From NCBI GenBank assembly GCA_019186965.1, contig JABARV010000004.1, positions 42,193 through 106,192 on the forward strand: DNA of 64,000 nucleotides, in the 5' to 3' direction. Each line of letters starts with the position of its first letter. Within the stretch, counting starts at the first letter, position 1. The notes under the pieces are model-generated. The model did no database searches. It had not been told where the DNA came from and saw nothing but the letters and a program-made list of their open reading frames with translations. Of the stretch, positions 18,516 to 27,097 are shown piece by piece. Source of the stretch: Turneriella sp. GTDB lineage: Bacteria > Spirochaetota > Leptospiria > Turneriellales > Turneriellaceae. Made by a program: the position numbers and the translations under genes.

Positions 18516-19412
18516 ATGCGAGACCTTATCCGCCTAGCCAAGGGCGGCATCATTTTTACCGTTGTCGTTACCGGGTTTACGGGGATGCTTATGGAAAAGC
18601 GTACCCTCCCTTCGCTTTGGGAAATATTTTGGATTTTAGGTTCGCTCACATTGTCATCGGGCTCCTCTGCGCTGATGAATAATCTCTTTGATTACCATTT
18701 AGACCAAAAAATGCAACGCACCCTTTGGCGCTCTGCGCTCATTGATAAGTTTGGTAAGAAAAATTTGTGGATAATTGCCTCGTGCGCAGCGATTTTTTCT
18801 CTTGTACCGCTTATAATTTTTGAAAGGTGGTGGGCGGCCTTCTTTACTATTGCGGCAATTTTTTCGTATGCAGTTTGGTATACACTGTTTTTAAAACGCA
18901 ATGGGCCTTTTGGCGCGATTGTCGGGGGATTACCAGGCGCCCTTCCTGTGCTTATTGGCGCGTATGCGGTTGCGGATAAATTTATGCCCGACGTGTGGCT
19001 TCTTTTTGCGTTTATGATGCTCTGGCAGCCTGCGCATTTTTGGGCGCTTGCGCTTAAAATCCAAGACGAGTATGCAAAAGGAGGTATTCCCGTTTTGCCT
19101 CTTGTCTACGGGAACAACTATACACGGCTTTATATTTTACTTTATGGATTTTCTCTACCGCCTCTCGCGTTGGGCGTTGGTATTTCGGGTGGCTATTCTT
19201 TTGTGTATCTTATCGCTGTTGGAGTAGCGTCTATACATTTTCTTTTACGTACAATCCAAGGAATCTTTCCCCAAAAAAAGAAAAACCCAGATGGCGATGT
19301 CGAGGTAGTTCCTCCACGCTATGGTAGAGCGTTTTTTGCGTCGATTATATATATGCTGGTAGTAATGTTACTTGTGGTTGCGGATGTTTTTCTTTATCCT
19401 TTTTTTTCGTGA
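18516..19412 (+). CDS. ctaB: Protoheme IX farnesyltransferase (heme O synthase)
   Basis: A 298-residue UbiA-superfamily membrane enzyme that attaches a farnesyl group to heme b to make heme O for terminal oxidases. The first Asp motif is NNLFDYHLDQKMQRT (family form NxxxDxxxDxxMxRT). Then come WYTLFLKRNGPFGAIVGGLP and the CtaB signature WQPAHFWALALKIQDEYAKG with GIPVLPLVYG. About eight transmembrane helices are visible. Position opposite hemH fits a heme theme. The last 45 bp overlap the convergent small gene on the other strand. A heme O synthase implies a heme-copper or bo-type oxidase elsewhere in the genome. Confidence 0.93.
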   Translation: MRDLIRLAKGGIIFTVVVTGFTGMLMEKRTLPSLWEIFWILGSLTLSSGSSALMNNLFDYHLDQKMQRTLWRSALIDKFGKKNLWIIASCAAIFSLVPLIIFERWWAAFFTIAAIFSYAVWYTLFLKRNGPFGAIVGGLPGALPVLIGAYAVADKFMPDVWLLFAFMMLWQPAHFWALALKIQDEYAKGGIPVLPLVYGNNYTRLYILLYGFSLPPLALGVGISGGYSFVYLIAVGVASIHFLLRTIQGIFPQKKKNPDGDVEVVPPRYGRAFFASIIYMLVVMLLVVADVFLYPFFS

Positions 19413-19700
19413 AGGCGCTTTTTTAACCTTTGCTTTTGGAAGTTGAGTTTCACTAATCTCTAAATTATTTTTTTCTATTGTTTGTTTTTCGCAAGAAACT
19501 GATTTCTCTTTTTGGAAAACTTTAAAAAAGAATTCTTTAATTCGCCGTCCAAATACTTTAACGCCCACCCATGCGGAAAGTGCACTTGCCAAAATAACTT
19601 GAAGAGCAAGGCTTCCCGTGCCGGGATCGGTGTATGCGTAAAGTGGCGCAACTGTGAAAAATAAAATTGGGGTAAAAAAGTAACTCGGTTTACGGCGCAT
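19368..19700 (-). CDS. Small DPGTGS-type membrane protein
   Basis: About 110 residues if started at the ATG at 19700 (an in-frame ATG at 19730 would run into the opposite gene). A signal or first helix (YFFTPILFFTVAPLYA) leads to YTDPGTGSLALQVILASALS, a second helix and FGRRIKEFF, then a Lys-rich tail. Small membrane proteins with this Y-T-D-P-G-T-G-S motif often accompany alkaline-phosphatase-fold membrane enzymes, and one is divergently adjacent here. The two start codons share the tetranucleotide CATG, and the gene's 3' end overlaps ctaB by 45 bp, so it is wedged between two opposite-strand genes. Function is unknown. Confidence 0.7.
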   Translation of the reverse strand: MRRKPSYFFTPILFFTVAPLYAYTDPGTGSLALQVILASALSAWVGVKVFGRRIKEFFFKVFQKEKSVSCEKQTIEKNNLEISETQLPKAKVKKAPSRKKRIKKNIRNHK

Positions 19701-21615
19701 GCGAAAAATGAAAGAATACTTTACATTCATGTTTGCTGCGTCAATTCCTTCTCTTGTTCTATTTTTATTATCTGTCGTAGGGTATATTTTTTTTGAAGCT
19801 TTGTTCTTTTTTACACGTCCTTCGTTTATCTCTTTGACTCAACCTTCGACCGTTTTGGCTGCAGTTTTGGTCTCTAGTTTTCTTCTTATTCTTTGCGTTT
19901 TTTTATTATGGCTTATTTTTTTTGCTATTGAATTTATATCTGCGCATTATTTTTCACGAGAAATAAATGTTAAACAGCTGCCAACCGCATTTGTAGTTGC
20001 CCTTTTGTGCCTTCTTCTTGTCGATAATTTTACTTACACAGTTTTTCACTTTGGAATTATATCTACAAAATTTTTTGGACACCTCTTTTACATAGCCCTT
20101 TTGGCGTACATGGTGTCTTTTTTTCACCGGAAGCTAAATTTTTTTGTAAAAACACGAAAAAATGTGTTACTGGATAAGCGTGTTTGGGGATTTTTGGCAA
20201 TCGGCCTTACGTTTTGTTTTTTAATATTCGTAGTCAAATTATTTACTCCTTTGCAGGAAAAATTATCTAAAAACGAAAGCGCTCATAAAATTTTACGGCC
20301 CAATATTGTTTTTTTCTCCTCGGATGGTATTGACGCGCATCGGCTTTCGCTTTATGGATACGCAAGAAATACAACGCCTGCATTAAACACTTTTGCAAAA
20401 GAGCGTAAACCACTCTTGTGCAAAAATGCATTTTCCAATGGCGCACGTACAACAGGCTCTTTAACTTCGATGCTTACCGGAAGATTGCCAGCGACGAACA
20501 AAGTTTTTTTCCCTCCACACATTTTAGCAGCTTCGCATGCGCACCAACATCTTCCAGGAATTTTTAAGCAACTTGGTTACGCCAATTTTCAGGAAAGTAT
20601 TCGTTATTATGCTGATGCGGGCGACCTTAACTTACAAGATGCGTTTGATATTGCAAATAACCGCAGCTTACGAGCACAAAACTTTTTAGGAAGGCGATTT
20701 GTCACAGAAAGTTATTTTATTTCCGCACTACTTGAACGCGTATCGAGTAGGCTTCTTCATATTACAGGATTTCGCTCTATGGAAAATTTTGTAGAGCAAA
20801 TGGAAGGCATACCAAAACCTGACGCCGTTTATGGGACATCCGATGAAACGCGGATAGAGCGCTTTAAAGAATTTATTCGTGGTGTAAGCGAACCTTTTTT
20901 CGCGCACATACATTTGCTCGATTCACATTGTTGTACTTTTAAATTTAGAAAGGCGCACTTCTCTCGCGTTGCAAAAGATTCAGAAGAAAAACCAAAAGAG
21001 ACTGATCTTATAGACGATGGCATTTTAGCGAGCGATACATATTTTGAAGAAATGATAAAAATATTAGAAAATCATAAAATGCTCGAGAGGACACTCATCG
21101 TCTATAGCTCGGACCACAATAGGGGGTGGTCAATAAAAAAGAAGATTCCCTTGATGTTCTTTTTTCCCCAAGGAGCGCATGCGTATAACGAAGAGAAGAA
21201 TTGCCAACTTTTAGATGTAGCTCCGACTGTTTTGGAATATCTTGGTGTAGCTAAACCCAAATGGATGGAAGGGCGTTCGCTTTTAGATAAAGACGAGTAT
21301 AAAAGTAGTGATCGTATATTTGCGTTTCTTAATATTCGGCGTAAAAGAGTTCGCATTGGAAAATCGGAAGTCTCCGAGCTTTCCGATGCAGGAGCACCGC
21401 ACTATGGACTTTCTTCTTACGCGATGGTTAGTTGTAACACTTGGTACGAGCTAGATTTGTTAAACGAGAAAATAAAATCAGGAAAGATTTTGGGTTATAA
21501 AGGGAAGTGTGATGAAAGCCTTTTGCCTTCGAAAAAAGCGGCGAAAGAGGAAATCATCCAGCACCTGCGTGATAAAAAGTTAGACATCCGATTTATCTCG
21601 AAAAGCGCCGGATAG
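19699..21615 (+). CDS. Membrane-anchored sulfatase/phosphoethanolamine-transferase-like enzyme
   Basis: A 638-residue protein: about five N-terminal transmembrane helices (to residue 185) and a periplasmic alkaline-phosphatase-superfamily domain. The domain begins RPNIVFFSSDGIDAHRLSLYGY. The nucleophile region is SNGARTTGSLTSMLTGRLP, with Thr rather than the Cys/Ser-x-Pro-x-Arg of true sulfatases, so no formylglycine is expected. The metal site YSSDHNRGW and DVAPTVLEYLGV follow. This layout is closer to EptA/LTA-synthase enzymes that move phospho-head-groups onto envelope glycans or lipids. Substrate unknown. The alternative start ATG at 19708 would remove the overlap with the divergent gene. 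Confidence 0.82.
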   Translation: MRKMKEYFTFMFAASIPSLVLFLLSVVGYIFFEALFFFTRPSFISLTQPSTVLAAVLVSSFLLILCVFLLWLIFFAIEFISAHYFSREINVKQLPTAFVVALLCLLLVDNFTYTVFHFGIISTKFFGHLFYIALLAYMVSFFHRKLNFFVKTRKNVLLDKRVWGFLAIGLTFCFLIFVVKLFTPLQEKLSKNESAHKILRPNIVFFSSDGIDAHRLSLYGYARNTTPALNTFAKERKPLLCKNAFSNGARTTGSLTSMLTGRLPATNKVFFPPHILAASHAHQHLPGIFKQLGYANFQESIRYYADAGDLNLQDAFDIANNRSLRAQNFLGRRFVTESYFISALLERVSSRLLHITGFRSMENFVEQMEGIPKPDAVYGTSDETRIERFKEFIRGVSEPFFAHIHLLDSHCCTFKFRKAHFSRVAKDSEEKPKETDLIDDGILASDTYFEEMIKILENHKMLERTLIVYSSDHNRGWSIKKKIPLMFFFPQGAHAYNEEKNCQLLDVAPTVLEYLGVAKPKWMEGRSLLDKDEYKSSDRIFAFLNIRRKRVRIGKSEVSELSDAGAPHYGLSSYAMVSCNTWYELDLLNEKIKSGKILGYKGKCDESLLPSKKAAKEEIIQHLRDKKLDIRFISKSAG

Positions 21616-21626
21616 TTTTTAAAAAA

Positions 21627-22127
21627 TTATTTTGTTTCTACAACGGAGAAAGTAACGCGGCGGTTATTCTCTTTAGAGAGACCAGGGTCTTGTTGTGAAT
21701 CTCCTGCGCCGACAGAGACAAGTTTATTTTTGTCGAGTCCCTTTTTTATCAGATAACTTTCGACAAACTTTGCGCGATCTGTGGAGATTTTTTTTACAAA
21801 TGCATCCGAACGTCCACTATTTGCGTTGGCGTGCCCCGTTAATTGGATTTTGTATCCTTCGGGTAATGTTGCAACGACACCTTTTGCAACAGTTGCTGCG
21901 TTTTCACCATATTTATCGAACTGTTCCATTGGCATGGTCGACCTATAAGGGGGAAAGCCAACGACAGGAATTTTGGCGAGTTGTTTATTTGCCTCGTCGA
22001 TAGCAAATCCGCTTTTGAGAGAAGGCGTTTCCTGTGTGGCGTCTTCTTTTTTGGGTGTTGAGCTACATGCGATGATTAATCCAAGCAGTGTAAACATAGG
22101 AAGGAGTGAAATTGTTTTTAGTTTCAT
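21627..22127 (-). CDS. OmpA-family lipoprotein (Pal-like)
   Basis: A 166-residue lipoprotein. The signal MKLKTISLLPMFTLLGLIIAC ends in a lipobox Cys21, followed by a Ser/Thr/Lys linker. The C-terminal OmpA domain has LTGHANANSGRSDAFVKKIS, the helix with DRAKFVESYLIKKGL, and the peptidoglycan-binding end VGAGDSQQDPGLSKENNRRVTF (conserved Asp/Arg region). It should tether the outer membrane to peptidoglycan. An AGAGG ribosome binding site precedes the ATG. A strong promoter with an 18-bp palindrome at its predicted start point lies upstream, so expression is probably controlled. Confidence 0.9.
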   Translation of the reverse strand: MKLKTISLLPMFTLLGLIIACSSTPKKEDATQETPSLKSGFAIDEANKQLAKIPVVGFPPYRSTMPMEQFDKYGENAATVAKGVVATLPEGYKIQLTGHANANSGRSDAFVKKISTDRAKFVESYLIKKGLDKNKLVSVGAGDSQQDPGLSKENNRRVTFSVVETK

Positions 22128-22147
22128 GGAACCTCTTAAATTATTGT

Positions 22148-22201
22148 TATGGAAAATTTTCCATACCTTTGTATTTTAACTAATTTTAGGAACACCGTCA
22201 A
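22148..22201 (-). promoter_or_regulatory. Promoter with start-site palindrome for the OmpA-type lipoprotein gene
   Basis: On the minus strand: -35 TTGACG (22196-22201), 17-bp spacer, -10 TAAAAT (22173-22178). The expected start is near 22165. Exactly there begins the perfect 18-bp palindrome TATGGAAAATTTTCCATA (22148-22165), so an operator covering +1 to +18 is likely. The half-site TATGGAAAA is shared with the three 22-bp elements in this window. The hexamers and palindrome are seen directly; repressor binding is inferred. Confidence 0.62.
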
Positions 22202-22285
22202 GTTTCTTCAGTTTTATATTTAAAGAAATCATGAATTTTTCAAATTTGGAAAATAGCATAGTCTAATGTATTTCTTTGCATTTTG

Positions 22286-22307
22286 TAGCTATGTTTTTCC
22301 ATAGCTA
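22286..22307 (-). repeat. Short palindromic element, copy C (intergenic)
   Basis: On the plus strand the arms are TAGCTATG (22286-22293) and CATAGCTA (22300-22307), a perfect 8-bp inverted repeat around TTTTTC. It lies between the divergent OmpA-type lipoprotein gene and the UvrD/PcrA helicase gene, directly upstream of the helicase promoter. It matches copy B in 21 of 22 positions and copy A in 20 of 22. Confidence 0.62.
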
Positions 22308-22335
22308 TTGAACAATTTATTCCCCTAAATATGGT
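22308..22335 (+). promoter_or_regulatory. Possible promoter of the helicase gene
   Basis: TTGAAC (22308-22313), 16-bp spacer, TATGGT (22330-22335). The site starts immediately after palindromic element copy C and lies about 50 bp before the ATG. The match to sigma-70 hexamers is moderate. Confidence 0.4.
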
Positions 22336-22387
22336 AAAGTAGCAAATGCATAGACACTCAGTCTAAAAAAATAATTTTAAAAAAGCG

Positions 22388-24619
22388 ATGGGTGACTGGA
22401 AAAATATAATCCTCCAAAATTTAAACGAACCGCAGCAACACGCCGTAACGACGACTAAGGGACCGCTTCTTATTTTGGCGGGTGCGGGTTCTGGAAAAAC
22501 ACGTACGATAATCCACCGCATGGCGTACCTCATCCATGTTGAAAAAGTACCTGCGCATAAGTTGGCCGCTGTCACGTTTACCAATAAAGCGGCGAATGAA
22601 ATGCGCGAGCGCCTTTTGTCTGTTGCGGGTCCTGTGGGTTCAGACGCTTTGGTACGTACGTTCCATTCGTTGGGCCTTTTTTTGCTTCGGCGTAATGCAC
22701 AGTATTTTGAGTATCCCGACAACTTTTCCATTTGGGACGATAGCGATCAGCAAAGTGCAATCAGCCAAGTTTTGGAAAAATTTGAAGGAAAGTTTAACCG
22801 TACCGAGATACGTTATTTTGCAAATAGCATTTCTTCTTTTAAAGATAGTTTGGTGCCCCCCGAAAAATTGGCCGACGAGGTAGATTTAGATACGTACGAA
22901 TTTGGAGATATTTTGCAAGAGGTGTACCAGCTTTACGAGCTTAAGAAATCCGCATCGTTTGCGCTCGATTTTGCCGACCTTATTTCTTTGCCGAATTATC
23001 TTTTCGATAAATATCCTGAGCTTCTACAGCATTGGCAAAACCGTTATCCGTATTGGCTTATAGACGAATACCAAGATACAAATTTTGCGCAGTACCGTTT
23101 TGTGGGGCATGTTGCCGAGCGCGATAAAAATCTTTGTGTCGTAGGTGATGACGACCAAGCGATTTACGGTTGGCGTGGGGCGGATGTAAAAAACATTTTA
23201 GATTTTTCGTCCGATTTCAAAGGCGCAACTATCGTTAAGCTCGAAGAAAATTATCGCTCTACAAAGCCAATCCTCGACGTTGCAAACGCAGTTATCCAAA
23301 ATAATTTAGAAAGAATGCCGAAAACTCTTTTCACAAACCGCCTGGGGGGAAAAATTCCGCGCCTTGTTTCAACATACGACGATGGCGCCGAGGCTCGTTA
23401 TGTTGTTTCGCTTATCCAAGACGCCGAGAGAGAAAAAATTCCGCTTTCGGAAATTTGCGTGCTTTACCGCACAAACTCGCAGTCACGCCTTTTGGAAGAA
23501 GCGTGCCTAAACGCAAAAATTCCATACCGTGTGTACGGTGGCATTTCCTTTTTTGCACGCAGGGAAATTAAAGATATTCTTGCATATTTTCGCCTCATTG
23601 TAAATCCGCACGACGAAGCTGCATTCGTTCGCGTCATCAACACTCCGCCAAGAGGAATTGGCGAAAAATCATTAGAAAAAATTTTTGAGGCACGCGAAAC
23701 AAAAATGCAAGCGAATCTTGTTCTACTTTTAGAGGACGAAGAAAACCATCCTTTATCGGGAAAAGCTAAAGTGGAAGGACAAAAGCTTGCGGCGATACTT
23801 CATGCTTTTACAAAAAAAATGGATATGGATTTGGGATTTTTTTTAGACGAACTTTTAGAAAAAACAGGGCTTGATAAAATTTACGAAGAAGAAGACCGTT
23901 TGTTACAAAGCGGGCGTATGGAAAATGTTGCAGAGCTTCGGAACTCGCTTCTTTTATACCAAAGGCAGGCAGAAAAAGCGAGCTTGGGAGATTACTTGCA
24001 ACAAATTTCGCTTCTTACGTCAACTGTCGCAGATGAAACAACAAAAGAATGTGTGAGTCTTATGACGGTACACAACGCAAAAGGGTTGGAATTTGAAACG
24101 GTAATTATCGCTGGTTTTGAAAAAAATTATTTTCCACACTATTTAGCAGAGCGTGACGGTTCTGTAAGCGAAGAACGTAGGCTTTTCTATGTTGCTGTTA
24201 CGCGTGCAAAAACAAATTTGTTTCTAACGTATGCATCGCGCCGCATGCAACAGGGAGTGTACCAAGAAACAAGTCCATCGCCGTTTTTAAATGAAATTCC
24301 ACCACACCTAATTGAAAGAAGCCAAAGTTACGATGTAGGTAACCGGCCTATAGTTAAAAAATCGTTTATTCCCCAGCGTTCATCATTTACCCAGCAGAAA
24401 AATAAAGCGCAACACGCACCAAATTTTGGAAGCCAAGTTGTGGAACAAAAAAAGAGCGCGAATTTTAATTCGGGAGAAAGGGTTTCGCATATAAATTTTG
24501 GGCAAGGCCGAGTTCTTAAAGTAGAAGGCGATGGCGATGGCGCACGCATCCACATTTATTTTGACGATGGTAAAACGCGTAAGTTTTTACTAAAGTTCAC
24601 ACAGTTAACAAGGGTGTAG
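22388..24619 (+). CDS. UvrD/PcrA-type ATP-dependent DNA helicase
   Basis: A 743-residue superfamily 1A 3'-5' helicase. It shows LNEPQQHAVTTTKGPLLILAGAGSGKT (Q motif and Walker A), VTFTNKAANEMRER (Ia), LIDEYQDTNFAQ (Walker B, motif II), VVGDDDQAIYGWRGAD (III), and late motifs TVHNAKGLEFETVIIAGFE (V) and EERRLFYVAVTRAKTNLFL (VI). The C-terminal GERVSHINFGQGRVLKVEGD forms the small Tudor-like domain found in PcrA/UvrD and used for RNA polymerase contact. It acts in nucleotide excision repair, mismatch repair and replication restart. It stands alone on its strand after a divergent promoter region. Confidence 0.94.
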   Translation: MGDWKNIILQNLNEPQQHAVTTTKGPLLILAGAGSGKTRTIIHRMAYLIHVEKVPAHKLAAVTFTNKAANEMRERLLSVAGPVGSDALVRTFHSLGLFLLRRNAQYFEYPDNFSIWDDSDQQSAISQVLEKFEGKFNRTEIRYFANSISSFKDSLVPPEKLADEVDLDTYEFGDILQEVYQLYELKKSASFALDFADLISLPNYLFDKYPELLQHWQNRYPYWLIDEYQDTNFAQYRFVGHVAERDKNLCVVGDDDQAIYGWRGADVKNILDFSSDFKGATIVKLEENYRSTKPILDVANAVIQNNLERMPKTLFTNRLGGKIPRLVSTYDDGAEARYVVSLIQDAEREKIPLSEICVLYRTNSQSRLLEEACLNAKIPYRVYGGISFFARREIKDILAYFRLIVNPHDEAAFVRVINTPPRGIGEKSLEKIFEARETKMQANLVLLLEDEENHPLSGKAKVEGQKLAAILHAFTKKMDMDLGFFLDELLEKTGLDKIYEEEDRLLQSGRMENVAELRNSLLLYQRQAEKASLGDYLQQISLLTSTVADETTKECVSLMTVHNAKGLEFETVIIAGFEKNYFPHYLAERDGSVSEERRLFYVAVTRAKTNLFLTYASRRMQQGVYQETSPSPFLNEIPPHLIERSQSYDVGNRPIVKKSFIPQRSSFTQQKNKAQHAPNFGSQVVEQKKSANFNSGERVSHINFGQGRVLKVEGDGDGARIHIYFDDGKTRKFLLKFTQLTRV

Positions 24620-24739
24620 GTTGTTAGTCCTAACCGTGCAGCTTTGGTTCTTAAATATATGTAGGGGGCGCACGCCCTATATGCAGTAAGAAATAATTTT
24701 TTTTGCAACCTTTTGTAAAAAAAAAGCATCACACCTCCA

Positions 24740-25516
24740 GTGAGTAAAGTAATTCCCCAAAAAAAGAAATCCACAACCGTAAAAAAAACAAGAACAATTG
24801 CGAAAAAATCTACACCGGCTTTAGAAAAATCGCGTATAACGGCGATACCGTATACAGTACTCTTGAAGAGGCGGCAATCGCGCATCGAGCGTTTCCGTAA
24901 TGCGATGCGTTACGAACTTGCAAATTTGTTCAGCCACGGCGCGGGGTTAGGGCTTGCAGTGGCGGGGACTGCATTCCTTATCGTACACGGAGTACAGACG
25001 AGCGACCCAACCCGTGTTGTTAGCTACAGTATTTTTGGGTCTTCTATGGTGTTCCTCTATTTGGCATCTAGCCTTTACCATTCCCTGTGGCATCCTAACA
25101 TAAAGAAGATACTTAGGCGGATGGACCACAGCGCGATTTTCTTTGCGATTGCGGGAACGTACACCCCCATTCTTCTCGTAAAAGTGGGGGGAGCTTTAGG
25201 GTGGAGCTTTTTCGGAATTATATGGGGACTTGCTACTATTGGAATTTCATTTAAATTAATTTTCGGACACCGCTACGAAGCGGTATCCCTTACTGCATAT
25301 ATCGTTATGGGTTGGTTGGTTGTCTTTTTGGTAAAGCCCATTTATTTAGCTTTAGACGCCCCCGGGCTTTGGCTTCTCTTAAGCGGAGGTCTTTCGTATA
25401 CATTGGGGACTATTTTTTACGCGATGCCGCGCCTTCCGTACCACCATATGGTATGGCATCTTTTCGTTTTGGGTGGAAGTATTTGCCATTACCTTTGCAT
25501 CTATTTGTACGTTTAA
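24740..25516 (+). CDS. Hemolysin III (HlyIII/YqfA) family membrane protein
   Basis: A 258-residue protein. The core from about residue 55 has NAMRYELANLFSHGAGLGLAVAG, then SSLYHSLWHPNIKKILRRMDHSAIFFAIAGTYTP and a C-terminal PRLPYHHMVWHLFVLGGSICHYLC. These conserved His/Asp-rich segments place it with the HlyIII/PAQR family of seven-helix, probably metal-dependent hydrolase-like membrane proteins. The chosen GTG start at 24740 adds a very basic Lys/Thr-rich N-terminus with no clear ribosome binding site; a later start near the core is possible. The name reflects an early hemolysin assignment and does not prove lytic activity. Confidence 0.85.
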   Translation: MSKVIPQKKKSTTVKKTRTIAKKSTPALEKSRITAIPYTVLLKRRQSRIERFRNAMRYELANLFSHGAGLGLAVAGTAFLIVHGVQTSDPTRVVSYSIFGSSMVFLYLASSLYHSLWHPNIKKILRRMDHSAIFFAIAGTYTPILLVKVGGALGWSFFGIIWGLATIGISFKLIFGHRYEAVSLTAYIVMGWLVVFLVKPIYLALDAPGLWLLLSGGLSYTLGTIFYAMPRLPYHHMVWHLFVLGGSICHYLCIYLYV

Positions 25517-25552
25517 TATTCGCCACGGCGCGAGCGCATTAAAAATTGCCGT

Positions 25553-27094
25553 ATGCGCTCTTTAGCCAGATTTTTTTTATTTCTTGTTTTAAATTTTTTA
25601 TGCATTATTTATGCAGCGGATGAAAAATTTGACATCACCGCGTTTCGCGAAAGCGTCGAAAAACGAATCCAAAAAAAAATATTGCCGAACGGCCTGCGCG
25701 TAATCGTTATGCGTAATACATCTAACCCCACCGTTGCATGCTATTTAAAAATTGGCGTAGGTTCGGCAAATGAACCTTTTGATAGGGCAGGGACTGCGCA
25801 TTTTTTGGAACACCTTTTGTTTAAAGGTACGCCTACGTTAGGTACAACAAATTTTAAAAAAGAAAAACCATATTTGGAACAAATTATCGCTGATGGCGAA
25901 CGCATCGATTCAATAGATCGTATTTTACTAAACCCACTCCTTTCCGATAAAGAAAGAGAAATAATTGATGTACGTAAACACGTACTTGAAAACAGGCTTT
26001 CGCGGTGGCAAAAAGGCGCGCAAAAATACATCATCTCCGAGGAAGATTCGCAGGCGTATTCCTTGGCTGGGCAAATGGGTTATAATGCGTATACGACTAG
26101 CGACGTAACAAATTACCAAATAAAACTTCCTGCAGAACGGCTTGAAATGTGGGCAGACCTCGAAAGTAGCCGTTTTTTAAATCCCGTATTACGTGAATTT
26201 TATCCCGAGCGTAAAGTCATCCAAGAAGAAAGGCGTATGCGCTACGATTCACGCCCCACTTCTCTTTTGTACGAACTTTTTCTTAAAACCGCGTTTGGAA
26301 TGAGTCCTTACGGCAAGCCTGTAATTGGTTTTGAAAAAAGTATGCAACGGTTGCGTTACAAAGAAACGTACGATTTTTTTATAACCAACTATATTCCGTC
26401 GAGAATGGTGATAGCAATAGTGGGGGATGTTGAATTTGAAAATACCTTCCGTATAATCGAAAAATATTTTGGGCGTCTTAAGGCGCGGCCAACGCCAGAA
26501 TTTCCGCCAACAGTATACGAGCCACAAAAAGGAAAACGCATTGCATACCTCGAAGCGAAAAATTCTCCCATGATGATTACAGGTTGGGCACGGCCTTCCG
26601 CGTTAGCAAGCGAAGACCGTATTTTTGAAGTTTTGTCGCGTGTTTTGGGTGACGGCCAAACAAGCCGTCTTGTCGATCGTCTCGTTATCCGTGAAAAATT
26701 AGCAGGGAGCGTAAAAATCGGTTCGACGACTCCTGGTGACAAACTTTCCACCGAATTTGCAATTTTTATAGATGCGTTTGACGCAGCTTTGTACCCTAAA
26801 ATTGAAACGATAATCGCCGAAGAGTTGAAACGCATAGTTGACGAGGGAGTAAGCCAAAGTGAATTGCAAAAAGTAAAAAATCGTTATGCAGCAGAGTTTA
26901 TCCAAGTTTTAGAAAAAAATGCGGGAATGGCTGATGCGCTTTCATACTACGATTTACTTTTGCGCGACTGGCGCCGCATGTTTACTTCTCTTGAGGAAAT
27001 TGAAGGAGTAAACAGTACACAAATTCAAAACCTTATAAAAAAATATTTTACCGATTCACAAAACACGACAGTCTATATTAAGCCAACACCGTAG
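25553..27094 (+). CDS. M16 (insulinase-type) zinc peptidase, exported
   Basis: A 513-residue periplasmic protein. The first 21 residues (MRSLARFFLFLVLNFLCIIYA) form a signal peptide. The inverted zinc motif HFLEH is at residues 83-87 (GTAHFLEHLLFKGT), with catalytic Glu86. The C-terminal half is the second M16 domain (YIPSRMVIAIVGDVEFENT; RLVDRLVIREKLAGS). About 70 residues with several acidic and basic stretches are inserted between the zinc motif and the usual downstream Glu helix. Such proteins degrade or process peptides in the periplasm, or act as a pair with a second inactive M16 subunit; no second subunit is next to it. The next gene is convergent, 3 bp away. Confidence 0.92.
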   Translation: MRSLARFFLFLVLNFLCIIYAADEKFDITAFRESVEKRIQKKILPNGLRVIVMRNTSNPTVACYLKIGVGSANEPFDRAGTAHFLEHLLFKGTPTLGTTNFKKEKPYLEQIIADGERIDSIDRILLNPLLSDKEREIIDVRKHVLENRLSRWQKGAQKYIISEEDSQAYSLAGQMGYNAYTTSDVTNYQIKLPAERLEMWADLESSRFLNPVLREFYPERKVIQEERRMRYDSRPTSLLYELFLKTAFGMSPYGKPVIGFEKSMQRLRYKETYDFFITNYIPSRMVIAIVGDVEFENTFRIIEKYFGRLKARPTPEFPPTVYEPQKGKRIAYLEAKNSPMMITGWARPSALASEDRIFEVLSRVLGDGQTSRLVDRLVIREKLAGSVKIGSTTPGDKLSTEFAIFIDAFDAALYPKIETIIAEELKRIVDEGVSQSELQKVKNRYAAEFIQVLEKNAGMADALSYYDLLLRDWRRMFTSLEEIEGVNSTQIQNLIKKYFTDSQNTTVYIKPTP

Positions 27095-27097
27095 GGT

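Noticed and set aside
24660..24720. Terminator after the UvrD/PcrA gene
   Set aside because: A short stem TAGGG...CCCTA is present but has a bulge, and the T-run is about 20 bases away, so it is not convincing.
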